Source: Caulobacter sp048541825 | GTDB taxonomy: Bacteria > Pseudomonadota > Alphaproteobacteria > Caulobacterales > Caulobacteraceae | DNA length: 64,000 nucleotides | Direction of reading: 5' to 3' | Assembly: GCF_048541825.1 (NCBI RefSeq) | Contig: NZ_CP183332.1 | Span: 2,356,001 to 2,420,000, forward strand | Shown here: in pieces, positions 9,265-17,384 of the stretch | Layout: each line of letters starts with the position of its first letter | How positions within the stretch are numbered: position 1 is the stretch's first letter | Made by a program: the position numbers and the translations under genes | Notes under the pieces: generated by a model | Seen by the model: the letters and a program-made list of their open reading frames with translations, nothing else | The model's database searches: none | What the model was told of the DNA's origin: nothing

Positions 9265-10274
9265 GTCTGAGGCGGGCTCCCGGAAGCGGCGCTGGCTGTA
9301 TCATGCACCGCCATGGCCCGTCGCAGTTCCTCGACCATGATCTGGCGCAGGCCTGGCGGCGAGATGATCTCGACGCCGTCGCCCCAGGTGAACAGGTGCC
9401 AGGCCAGTTCCAGCATGCCCGCCGCGCGGAAGGCCACCGTCACCGAGCCGTCCGGCTCCGGCCGCACGGTCTGGGTGGAGTGGAAACGCCAGCGCATCGC
9501 ATCCTCGGCCCGGTCGGGTCGGATGCGCAGCACCACATCCTCGACCGCGCCATGATAGATGCCAAAGCTCTCGTCGGCGAAGGCCTGTAGCGAGAAGCCC
9601 TCCGGCGGCGGGGCCGGCCGGTCGAGCACCTTCAGGTCCGTCATCTTGTCCAGCCGCCAGGAGCGCGGACGCATGTCCTCGCCCTCCAGCGCCACCAGAT
9701 AGTTGCTGCGGGCGAACAGGATGCCCAGCGGCGTCACCTCGCGGGTTCGGCCCGGCGTGCTGCCGCCGTCATAACGGAACGACAGCGCGCTCAGCCCCTT
9801 GATCGCCGTGCGGATGGCCGCCAGGGCGGTCTCGTCCTCATAGGGCCGGGGGCCGGCATGGATGGCGATGGTCTCGGCCTGGACCAGGGCCTCGACATCG
9901 GGGGCGACCTTACGGCGGGCCGCGCCGCGCAGGGCCGACAGCAGCTTGCGCTCCAGGGCGAACAGCGAGGCGGCCCGCCCCTCGGCCCCCGACGCCTTGT
10001 AGGCATCAGCCGCCGTCCGCAGCGCCGCCAGTTCCTCGGCCGTGGGCGTCTGGAACAGGCCGTCCAGACCGGCGGGAATGCGGAAGCGGCGGGTCGGCGG
10101 ATCGTCGACCACCTCCATCTGGGGAAAGGCGGCCCAGACCGCATCGCGCATGCGCTCAGCCGTGCGCCGGCCCACATCCAGGGCGCGCGCCATCTCATCC
10201 AGGGTCATGCCCTCGCTCGATCCCGCCAGCATGCGAGCCAGATCCAGGAGCCTTGCAGCTTTTTCGTGCCTCAT
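9261..10274 (-). CDS. YafY-type HTH/WYL-domain transcriptional regulator
   Basis: The product (337 residues) has an N-terminal winged helix-turn-helix (MTLDEMARALDVGRRTAERMRDAV, read in two parts) and a central WYL region. WYL domains sense small ligands or nucleic acids. The segment TPLGILFARSNYLVALEGE with SWRLDKMTDLKVLD matches the WYL core. The start is ATG at 10274, with GGAG 5 bases upstream, rather than an in-frame GTG at 10304. It is the first gene of the operon with rlmJ and chrA and is divergent from a small gene at 10346. It may regulate its own operon. Confidence 0.85.
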   Translation of the reverse strand: MRHEKAARLLDLARMLAGSSEGMTLDEMARALDVGRRTAERMRDAVWAAFPQMEVVDDPPTRRFRIPAGLDGLFQTPTAEELAALRTAADAYKASGAEGRAASLFALERKLLSALRGAARRKVAPDVEALVQAETIAIHAGPRPYEDETALAAIRTAIKGLSALSFRYDGGSTPGRTREVTPLGILFARSNYLVALEGEDMRPRSWRLDKMTDLKVLDRPAPPPEGFSLQAFADESFGIYHGAVEDVVLRIRPDRAEDAMRWRFHSTQTVRPEPDGSVTVAFRAAGMLELAWHLFTWGDGVEIISPPGLRQIMVEELRRAMAVHDTASAASGSPPQT

Positions 10275-10345
10275 ACGTTCTCCATACGACCGAATCTGGC
10301 GCACCGCACGTGCAAACAGGTCTGGTCCGAACGAAGGAGGACTTC

Positions 10346-10690
10346 ATGTCTCGCTTTGCCTGCCCCGTCTGGGCCATCGCCCCTGTAAACGCGCCGATGA
10401 TCTCGGCCGTTCTGGCCTTCGCGGACATTCATCGCGACCTGGGCGCTGGACGCACCCTGATGCGGATCAGCCATGAACGCGCCGCCCGCGCCGATGTCAT
10501 CCTGCTGCTGGGCCGCGACGCCGAGCGGGTGGTCGATCTGGGCGTGGTGTGGAACGATCGCGAGGACCAGATCATCCGGGTCATCGACGACGCCGAGCGC
10601 CGCGACTCGCGTCTGGCGGCCTGGGAAGACGCCTATGATCTGTTCGAGTCCGAGGTTCACGAACCGGTTAATCACCGCCTCGTGGCCTGA
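10346..10690 (+). CDS. Conserved-looking hypothetical protein
   Basis: This 114-residue cytosolic protein begins MSRFACPVWAIAP. It is rich in charged residues and has no signal peptide or membrane segment. I do not recognise a family. ATG at 10346 is preceded by a near-perfect AAGGAGG at 10334-10340, the strongest ribosome-binding site nearby, which supports it as a real gene. It is divergent from the WYL regulator, so the roughly 70 bases between them hold both promoters. Confidence 0.65.
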   Translation: MSRFACPVWAIAPVNAPMISAVLAFADIHRDLGAGRTLMRISHERAARADVILLLGRDAERVVDLGVVWNDREDQIIRVIDDAERRDSRLAAWEDAYDLFESEVHEPVNHRLVA

Positions 10691-10975
10691 CCTGAAGGGG
10701 GCAAGGCCTCCGATCCGTACACTTCACAAGCAGTGTTCTGCCTAAAAATGCGGTCTCGACGCCCCCCAAAGGGGCGCCGGGGCCGCAGCGCGTATTTGTG
10801 ACGACTTCTTGTCGCCGCCCCCATTGCAGAAGCCGCCACCTTCGCTCCACGCTGAATTAGCCGGCAACGTCCGAGTGAAAAATCGCGTCAGTATCAAAAG
10901 CAGAAAAGTTCGGGAGATAAACGTCGTGGAGAAGGAATCAATCTTGCGTTGATAAATTGAACGAGGGGGCTCTCT

Positions 10976-13594
10976 ATGAATCGGCACTTTAAAACGACTC
11001 TACTCGCAGGTATCTCTGCGATGTCTGTTACTTTTGGATACTCTGTCGCAGCGCATGCTGCCGACCCGGCCGCCGACCCGGCCGCGGAAACCACTTCCGA
11101 ACTTGAGACCCTGATCGTCACGGCGCGCGGCAAGCCCCGCACCGTTCTGGACAGCGCGGTCCCGGTGGACTCCTTCAGCGAAGCAGACCTGAAATCCGCC
11201 GCCTTCACCGACACCAATGACATCCTGAAGTCGCTGGTCCCGTCCTACACTCTGGCTCGCGAGCCGATCTCGGACGGCGCCACCTTCGTCCGCCCCGCCT
11301 CGTTGCGCGGACTGCCCACCGACAAGACCCTGTTCATGGTCAACTCCAAGCGCCGCCACCGCTCGGCGCTGGTCAGCATTGGCGGCACGGGCGCGCAGGC
11401 GCCTGACGCGGCCACCATCCCGGCCTCGGCGCTGAAGAATGTGGTCGTCACCCGCGACGGCGCCGGCGCGCAATACGGTTCGGACGCCATCGCCGGCGTC
11501 ATCGACTTCCAGCTCAAGGACAGCCCCAGCGGCGGTTCGCTCGTCGCCCAATACGGTCAGTTCTTCCTCGGCGACGGCGAAGACGTCATGATCACCGGCA
11601 ATCTGGGCCTGCCGATCGGCGACAAGGGCTTCGTCAACGGCACCTTCGAATACACCAGCCAGAACCAGGTTCACCGCGGCAAGCAGTACTGCAATGTCGG
11701 CATTCCCAACCAGTCGGCCGGGTTCTGCGTCGCCAACCACGCGGCAGCCAATCCCGCCTATGGCGCCTTGATCACCGACTACGTTCAGAAGTGGGGCCAG
11801 CCGGACTCTGAAGCCCTGCGCGGCGTGATCAATGCCGGCTACGACATCAGCGAAAACCTGGCGGTCTATGCCTTCGGCAACTACTCCAAGAGCAGCGCGG
11901 TCGAGTATTTCAACTATCGTCCGCCGGTCAGCAACGCGGTCAACGCCACGCCGATCCGCCTGCAGGACGGCAGCCTCTTCCAGTTCAGCTCGATCTTCCC
12001 GGCCGGCTTTACCCCGATGTTCGGCGGTGACGTCACCGACTACAGCCTGACCGGCGGCATCAAGGGCAAGACCGGCTACGGCCTGAGCTATGACCTGAGC
12101 GGCCGCTACGGCAACAACAAGATCGCCTACACCCTGTGGGACACCGTCAACCCCTCGATGGGCCCGGCTTCGCCCAAGGCGTTCTACGACGGTTCGCTGA
12201 TCTCCGATGAGCAGGCCCTGAACGCCGACTTTGCCTATGATTGGGCCCTGAAAGGTCTGCACACCCCGGTGACCCTGAACTTCGGGGCCGAGTATCGCCA
12301 GGAGGGCTATGAAATCACCGCGGGCGACGTGCCCTCCTATGTGGCGGGGCCGTGGTCCGTGCCGGATCCGTTCAACTACTGCTCCAACGAAACACTCGTC
12401 GCATCGCGCACGAAGGCTGCCGGAGCGCCTGCGTCCATCAACTGTAATCTGGCGTCAGACCCGGTCTACAACGCCCTCGCCGTCGGTTCGAACGGTTTCC
12501 CGGGCAACACCCCGGCCTATTCGGGTGAACTGACGCGCGACTCCTATGCCGGCTACGCCGAAGCCTCGGCCAATGTCACCGAAGCTTGGTTCCTGGACGT
12601 CGCCGTCCGGGGCGAGAACTTCTCTGACTTCGGCAGCACCTGGAACGGCAAGATCGCCTCGCAGTACCAGTTGACCGACGCGTTCGGCATCCGCGGCTCG
12701 GTCGGCACCGGCTTCCGCGCACCGACGCCGGGTCAGCTGTTCACCACCAACGTCTCGACCCGCGTTGAGAACGGCGCGATCATCGCCTCGGGCCTGTTCC
12801 CGGCCACCAACCCTGTCGCCCAGTTCATGGGCGCACGCGAACTGAAGCCGGAAAAATCCTTCAACCTGGCGGCGGGCTTCAGCGCATCCCTGTTTGACGG
12901 CCTTAGCCTGACAGTCGACCTCTACAGCATCGAAATCAAAGACCAGTTCTACGCGACCAGCGCCATTACGGTCACACCGACGATCCGCAATGCCCTGATC
13001 GCCGCTTCGATCCCGGGTGCTGACACCATCGGCCAGGTCCAGTTCTTCCAGAATGCCTTCGACTCCCAGACCTTTGGTGTGGACGTCGTGGCGACCTACA
13101 AGAAGGCCTGGGAAAACGGCCAGATGACCAGTTTCACCGCAAGCGGCAACTGGAACAGCTTCGTCGTCGACAAGGTCAACAAGCCCACGCCCAACACCTC
13201 GGGCGTGACCTACACCTTCTTCGACGGTGAAAGCGTCTACGACTTCAAGCATGCCGCTCCGCGCTGGCGCAGCACGCTGTCGGCCACTCACGAGGTCGGC
13301 AAGTTCAAGATCCTGGGCCGGGCCAATCTCTATGGCCCCTACAAGAACATGTTCAGCGTCAGCCGGCCGACCGTGATCCAGGAGTTTGATACCGAACTCA
13401 TGTTTGATACCGAGATCAGCTATCAGGCGACCGATACCTATTCGCTGGCCATCGGCGCCCGGAACCTGTTCTCCAACTATCCCGATCCCGACCTGACCGG
13501 CGAGTCGGCCACCAACGGCCGGGTCTATCGCTCGGACTCGATCGTCGATTGGCAAGGCGGCTTCTGGTACGCCAAGGTCTCGGCGACCTTCTAG
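10976..13594 (+). CDS. TonB-dependent outer-membrane receptor
   Basis: This 872-residue TonB-dependent receptor has a signal peptide ending near AAHAAD, a TonB-box-like ETLIVTARG at about residue 44, and a plug domain with ASLRGLPTDKTLFMVNSKRR and GAGAQYGSDAIAGVIDFQL. The barrel ends in KVSATF with a C-terminal Phe. The ligand is unknown. A GAGGGGG ribosome-binding site lies 7 bases before the ATG. The mature N-terminus carries a tandem ADPA repeat encoded by two identical 12-base units. It stands alone with its own promoter region and terminator. Confidence 0.93.
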   Translation: MNRHFKTTLLAGISAMSVTFGYSVAAHAADPAADPAAETTSELETLIVTARGKPRTVLDSAVPVDSFSEADLKSAAFTDTNDILKSLVPSYTLAREPISDGATFVRPASLRGLPTDKTLFMVNSKRRHRSALVSIGGTGAQAPDAATIPASALKNVVVTRDGAGAQYGSDAIAGVIDFQLKDSPSGGSLVAQYGQFFLGDGEDVMITGNLGLPIGDKGFVNGTFEYTSQNQVHRGKQYCNVGIPNQSAGFCVANHAAANPAYGALITDYVQKWGQPDSEALRGVINAGYDISENLAVYAFGNYSKSSAVEYFNYRPPVSNAVNATPIRLQDGSLFQFSSIFPAGFTPMFGGDVTDYSLTGGIKGKTGYGLSYDLSGRYGNNKIAYTLWDTVNPSMGPASPKAFYDGSLISDEQALNADFAYDWALKGLHTPVTLNFGAEYRQEGYEITAGDVPSYVAGPWSVPDPFNYCSNETLVASRTKAAGAPASINCNLASDPVYNALAVGSNGFPGNTPAYSGELTRDSYAGYAEASANVTEAWFLDVAVRGENFSDFGSTWNGKIASQYQLTDAFGIRGSVGTGFRAPTPGQLFTTNVSTRVENGAIIASGLFPATNPVAQFMGARELKPEKSFNLAAGFSASLFDGLSLTVDLYSIEIKDQFYATSAITVTPTIRNALIAASIPGADTIGQVQFFQNAFDSQTFGVDVVATYKKAWENGQMTSFTASGNWNSFVVDKVNKPTPNTSGVTYTFFDGESVYDFKHAAPRWRSTLSATHEVGKFKILGRANLYGPYKNMFSVSRPTVIQEFDTELMFDTEISYQATDTYSLAIGARNLFSNYPDPDLTGESATNGRVYRSDSIVDWQGGFWYAKVSATF
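11060..11083 (+). repeat. Tandem 12-bp duplication in receptor N-terminus
   Basis: Two identical copies of GCCGACCCGGCC lie head to tail and encode the repeated ADPA just after the signal peptide. This is a small in-frame duplication that could vary in copy number between strains. Confidence 0.8.
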
Positions 13595-13616
13595 GATTTC
13601 GATCCCAGCAAAACCG

Positions 13617-13650
13617 AAGGGCCAGGCGAAAGCCTGGCCCTTTTCGTTTG
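13617..13650 (+). terminator. Intrinsic terminator after the second TonB-dependent receptor
   Basis: An 11-bp stem (13617-13627 with 13632-13642), capped by a GAAA tetraloop, is followed by TTTTCGTTT. It lies 22 bases after the receptor stop and just before the convergent GNAT gene. Confidence 0.92.
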
Positions 13651-13661
13651 GCCGGCCTCTG

Positions 13662-14213
13662 CTAGCGCCCCAGCGCCTTGCCCATCCGGATCAGCGGCAC
13701 CGCATAGCCGCTCGATGTCATCGCCGTGAACGGCTCGAGGTCGTGATAGCCGCAGGCGCGATAGAGCGGCACGCCGCCCATGGTCGCCGCCATCTCGGCG
13801 CGGGCAAACCCTTCGGCGGCGGCCGCCGCCTCGCAGGCGTCCAGCACCAGGCGACCCACGCCTTTCCGGGTGTGATCGGGGTGCGTGTACATTGCCCGCA
13901 CCCGAGCGGCGTCAACCCTGGGATCCAGCAGCGCCGCGTCGCGCCCGGCAGAGTGATCGCCGCCGAACAGCGTGGCGCGCCGGCTCCACCCACCGCAGCC
14001 GGCGATCTGGTCACCATCCTCGACCACGAAATAGGTGCCGTCAGCGATCAGCTGGCTGTCCAGCCCCATAATTTCGAACGAGGCCCTGACGCCTTCGGGC
14101 GGCAGGAACGGCGTCAGAAGCTCGCTGATCGCTGCATTCATCAGGGCCGACAGAACCGGCATGTCCTCAGGTCGCGCCAGCCGCAGGCGAAGTTGGGATC
14201 CTGTTGTGTTCAA
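13662..14213 (-). CDS. GNAT-family N-acetyltransferase
   Basis: This 183-residue protein has the GNAT fold pattern. The acetyl-CoA-binding motif A region reads RAMYTHPDHTRKGVGRLVL (about residues 105-123), with the R-x-x-G-x-G-type loop as RKGVGR, followed by the helix with CEAAAAAEGF and the terminal LYRACGYHDLE. The acyl acceptor is unknown. The start is a TTG at 14213 preceded by AGGAGA at good spacing; a later ATG (residue 18) would cut into beta strand 1. Confidence 0.85.
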   Translation of the reverse strand: MNTTGSQLRLRLARPEDMPVLSALMNAAISELLTPFLPPEGVRASFEIMGLDSQLIADGTYFVVEDGDQIAGCGGWSRRATLFGGDHSAGRDAALLDPRVDAARVRAMYTHPDHTRKGVGRLVLDACEAAAAAEGFARAEMAATMGGVPLYRACGYHDLEPFTAMTSSGYAVPLIRMGKALGR

Positions 14214-14535
14214 GGCGTTCTCCTCGCATCACCCAGGTCCGTTGATGCGTCGCCCCTGGGGCGAAGGAAGGGTGATTCCCGCCCTCTTCGCCTGATCATC
14301 GCCACCCGCCCACGGTTCGCACACGGGGCGCCCCAGGCGCCCAAGGGCGGAGCATCCGGGACGCATCTAACATGTCAGATCGTCCGTCGTCCGAAATCAG
14401 GTTGCGCCGGTTCCCCCGAAATTTCGAGATGAACCGGACTTCGGCGGGGGCGCGTTCGACCGGAGGAACGAAAGGTGTATCGTCATGGCGATGCACGCGT
14501 TTTCGGCGTCGGCTGTTTCTTAGTGGCGGATTGGC
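14214..14535. other. Intergenic region upstream of amine oxidase operon
   Basis: This 322-base gap between divergent genes holds no convincing gene. A 12-codon reading frame, ATG at 14485 to TAG at 14521-14523, lies in the same frame as and just before the amine oxidase start, and could be a leader peptide. A well-formed GGAGGA at 14462-14467 precedes a GTG at 14475, but that frame runs into the oxidase gene out of frame. The promoters of both flanking genes should lie here; I could not place them. Confidence 0.4.
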
Positions 14536-16140
14536 ATGGATACGACTGCAGGCCCGGCGACGGGCGGAGTTCTGACCCGACGGCGCTTCTTCGAGGGACT
14601 GGCTGCGGTGGGCGGCATTTCCCTGGCGCTTTCGGGCATGGACGCCCTGGGTTTCGGCATGGCCTCGGCTACAGAACTGCCGCCCGTCCTGACCGGCGAC
14701 GTCAAGGGCACGAAGGTCATTGTGCTGGGCGCCGGCCTGGCCGGCATGACCGCCGCCTATGAGCTCTCAAAGGCCGGCTATCAGGTGCAGATCCTGGAGG
14801 CCCGCGCCTTCGCCGGCGGTCGCTGCCAGACGGCGCGCAAGGGCTTCGAGCACACCGACCTGCTGGGCAACAAGCAAACCTGCGAGTTCGACGACGGCCT
14901 CTATATCAACCACGGCGCCTGGCGGATCCCGTATCACCACCGCTCGACCCTGCACTACACCAAGCTGTTCGGCGTGCTGCTGGAGAGCTTCGTCAACGAC
15001 AACGACGCCGCCTATGTCTATTTCGAGAAGGGCGAAGGCCCACTGAAGGGCAAGCCGATCCGCAAGGGCGAGATCGCCGCCGACGCCCGGGGCTATGCCG
15101 CCGAGCTGATTGCCAAGGCCGCCAGCAAGGGCGAGCTCGACGCCGCCCTGTCCCCGGCCGACCGCGAGAAATTCGTGGCCTACATGATCAACGAAGGCCG
15201 GCTGTCACCCAAGGACCTGGCCTATACGGGCACAGAAGGGCGCGGCTTTTCCGTTCACCCCGGCGCCGGTGTCGATCCGGGCCCGGGCAAGGAACTGCCG
15301 CCCTTCGCCTTCAAGGATGTTCTGGATTCCGGCGCGTGGCGCGTGCTGAGCTCGGTCAGCGGCTACGAGCAGCAGCGCACCATGCTGCAGCCGATCGGCG
15401 GCATGGACCAGATCGCCAAGGGCTTCGAAAAGCAGGTTGGCTCGATGATCCGCTACTCGACGGTGGTCAAGAAGATCAAGCAGACCGGCAAGGGCGTGAA
15501 GGTCACCTTCAAGGAGGCCTCGGGCAAGACCGGCGAGATCGAGGCCGACTACTGCATCTGCACCATTCCGCTCAGCGTGCTCAAGCAGATCGATCTGGAC
15601 GCCTCGGCGCCGTTCAAGGCTGCGATGGCGGGCGTATCCTATGCGCCGGTCAACAAGATCGGCCTGCAGATGAAAACCCGGTTCTGGGAAGAAAAGCACC
15701 ACATCTACGGCGGCCACATCTACAACGACATCCCCGGTATCGGCACGATCGCCATGCCCTCCACCGGCTGGCAGAGCCAGAAAGGCGTGCTGCTGGGCTT
15801 CTACAATTTCGGTGGGCAGGCGGCGCGCATCAGCGCCATGAAGCCGGCCGACCGGGCGGCCTTCGCCGTGGCCGGCGGCCAGAAGGTGTTCCCCGAATAC
15901 GCCGAGAACTTCGAGAACGCCTTCTCGTTCTGCTGGCACCTGGCCGAGCACAATCTCGGCGGCTGGGCCGAATGGGGCGAGGCCGGTCGCCGCGACGCCT
16001 ATCCCGTGCTGTGCGAACCCGACGGTCGCCTCTATCTCGCCGGCGAACACCTCAGCTACCTTGGTGGCTGGCAGGCCGGGGCCATCGAGTCGGCCTGGCA
16101 GCAGATCGCCAAGATCCACGCCCGCGTGCAGCAGGCTTGA
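14536..16140 (+). CDS. Tat-exported FAD-dependent amine oxidase
   Basis: The 534-residue product is a flavin-containing amine oxidase of the monoamine/L-amino-acid oxidase type. It would oxidise an amine or amino acid to an imine. A twin-arginine signal (RRRFF, residues 15-19, then a hydrophobic stretch) predicts export of the folded, FAD-loaded enzyme. The dinucleotide-binding GAGLAG is at residues 65-70 and continues into ELSKAGYQVQILEA. The C-terminal FAD motif reads LYLAGEHLSYLGGWQAGAIE. It is followed 23 bases later by a cytochrome c gene and then a RidA gene, suggesting dehydrogenase rather than oxidase chemistry. The substrate is unknown. Confidence 0.88.
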   Translation: MDTTAGPATGGVLTRRRFFEGLAAVGGISLALSGMDALGFGMASATELPPVLTGDVKGTKVIVLGAGLAGMTAAYELSKAGYQVQILEARAFAGGRCQTARKGFEHTDLLGNKQTCEFDDGLYINHGAWRIPYHHRSTLHYTKLFGVLLESFVNDNDAAYVYFEKGEGPLKGKPIRKGEIAADARGYAAELIAKAASKGELDAALSPADREKFVAYMINEGRLSPKDLAYTGTEGRGFSVHPGAGVDPGPGKELPPFAFKDVLDSGAWRVLSSVSGYEQQRTMLQPIGGMDQIAKGFEKQVGSMIRYSTVVKKIKQTGKGVKVTFKEASGKTGEIEADYCICTIPLSVLKQIDLDASAPFKAAMAGVSYAPVNKIGLQMKTRFWEEKHHIYGGHIYNDIPGIGTIAMPSTGWQSQKGVLLGFYNFGGQAARISAMKPADRAAFAVAGGQKVFPEYAENFENAFSFCWHLAEHNLGGWAEWGEAGRRDAYPVLCEPDGRLYLAGEHLSYLGGWQAGAIESAWQQIAKIHARVQQA

Positions 16141-16163
16141 GACCCGAGGACCCGAGAACAAAA

Positions 16164-16562
16164 ATGAAGTCTGCTTCCCCTATCGCCCTGCTCTGCCTTG
16201 TCGCCGCCGCGTTGGCGCCCGCTGCGGCATCGGCCGCGTCGTCGCCCAAGGACCTTTACGAAGACAACTGCTCGGCCTGCCACCAGGTGACCGGCAAAGG
16301 CATCAAGGGCGCCTTCCCGACCCTGGCCGCCTCGCCGCTGGTCATCGGTCCGCCCGCGCCTCTGGTCACCATCTTACTGAACGGCCGGGCCGGCATGCCG
16401 GCCTTCAAGGACGACATCAGCGACGCCGATCTGGCCGGCATCATCAGCTATGTCCGCACCTCGTGGGGCAACAAGGCCAAGCCGGTGACGGCCGCCGAGG
16501 TCGCCGCCATCCGCACCAAGGCCAAGGCCGCCCAGAAGGCCCGTGGCCTGCAAGCTCACTGA
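16164..16562 (+). CDS. Periplasmic class I cytochrome c
   Basis: This 132-residue exported protein has a signal peptide ending near ASAAS and a single haem-binding CSACH motif (residues 36-40). A likely axial ligand Met78 lies in RAGMPAF. The C-terminal helix SYVRTSW is typical of small class I cytochromes. It lies between the exported amine oxidase and an exported RidA, and is well placed to take electrons from the flavin enzyme. The gene begins 23 bases after the oxidase stop. Confidence 0.9.
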   Translation: MKSASPIALLCLVAAALAPAAASAASSPKDLYEDNCSACHQVTGKGIKGAFPTLAASPLVIGPPAPLVTILLNGRAGMPAFKDDISDADLAGIISYVRTSWGNKAKPVTAAEVAAIRTKAKAAQKARGLQAH

Positions 16563-16585
16563 TCGACCCTTTCCAGGAGAAGACC

Positions 16586-17083
16586 ATGACCCGTTTCGCA
16601 ACCCTCGCCGCCGGCCTCGCTCTGGCCGCCGGTCTCGCCGGCGCGGCATCCGCCCAGGACATCGTTCGCGGCGGCGACCCCAAGTCGGCCATCGCCAGCG
16701 TCGTCACCGTGCCGGCCGGCTTTGACACCATCTATGTCAGCGGCATGGTCCCGCCGATGATCGACCCCAAGGGCGACCCTGCCCTGACCGCCACCTACGG
16801 CGACACCAAGACCCAGACCCTGGGCGTGCTCAAGCGCATCGAGGATGCGCTGAAGACTCAGGGCGCAACCATGGGAGATGTGGTGATGATGCGCGTCCTG
16901 CTGGTCGGCGACCCGGCCAAGGGCGGCAAGATGGACTTCGCCGGCATGATGGAAGCCTACAAGACCCTGTTCGGCACAGCCGAACAGCCCAACAAGCCCT
17001 CGCGCATCACCAGCCAGGTCGCAGGCCTGGTGGCCGGTGGCATGCTGGTCGAGATCGAGGTCCAGGCCGCCAAGAAGAAGTAG
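16586..17083 (+). CDS. Exported RidA (YjgF/UK114) family protein
   Basis: The 165-residue product is a RidA-family protein with an N-terminal signal peptide (cleavage near AASAQ). RidA enzymes hydrolyse reactive imines and enamines to carbonyl plus ammonia. The conserved Arg is in PSRITSQVAGL and the nearby acidic residue in MLVEIEVQA. Most well-studied RidA proteins are cytosolic; export is unusual but fits its place after an exported amine oxidase that would make imines. AGGAGA precedes the ATG, and a terminator follows. Confidence 0.88.
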   Translation: MTRFATLAAGLALAAGLAGAASAQDIVRGGDPKSAIASVVTVPAGFDTIYVSGMVPPMIDPKGDPALTATYGDTKTQTLGVLKRIEDALKTQGATMGDVVMMRVLLVGDPAKGGKMDFAGMMEAYKTLFGTAEQPNKPSRITSQVAGLVAGGMLVEIEVQAAKKK

Positions 17084-17126
17084 CCACCACATCCCGCTGC
17101 GGCGGGTGTTGGCTTGGCCTTCGCAG

Positions 17127-17158
17127 AGGGAGACAGGTTCGCGCCTGTCTCCTTTTTC
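17127..17158 (+). terminator. Intrinsic terminator of the amine oxidase operon
   Basis: A 9-bp stem (17129-17137 with 17144-17152) with a TTCGCG loop is followed by TTTTTCG. It lies 45 bases after the ridA-like stop. Confidence 0.9.
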
Positions 17159-17212
17159 GTTGGTCAGCGCGCGTCGCAGCCGCCTTTTCACCGAAGTCCG
17201 AATTCATTTCCC

Positions 17213-17226
17213 TGACAACGTTGTCA
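17213..17226. promoter_or_regulatory. Perfect 14-bp palindrome TGACAACGTTGTCA
   Basis: The palindrome has a central CG and resembles LacI-family operators. Its right half, TTGTCA (17221-17226), is followed after exactly 17 bases by TACACA, giving a plausible sigma-70-type promoter that would be blocked by protein bound to the palindrome. The 60 bases downstream run into a second terminator. Confidence 0.5.
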
Positions 17227-17285
17227 AACAATTTGCGCCGCGCTACACAGGTCATGCACTTTTAGGGCGTTTCCTCCCAATGACT

Positions 17286-17323
17286 CGGCCGCCTTCTCCT
17301 CCTGGAGGGCGGCCGTCTTTTTG
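17286..17323 (+). terminator. Terminator-like hairpin upstream of purB
   Basis: CGGCCGCC (17286-17293) pairs with GGCGGCCG (17308-17315) and is followed by TCTTTTTG. It sits 62 bases before the purB start and after the TGACAACGTTGTCA palindrome, so it could end a short RNA or attenuate purB transcription. Confidence 0.7.
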
Positions 17324-17384
17324 TCCGGCTTGTCCCGGCCATCATGCTTGACTCAAGCGACGGTCCGGCCGAAACGCCCCGTCC

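Noticed and set aside
14475..14762. GTG-started 95-codon frame with a good ribosome-binding site before the amine oxidase
   Set aside because: It runs out of frame through the Tat signal and FAD-binding region of the oxidase and has no recognisable domain; the GGAGGA is recorded in the intergenic entry instead.
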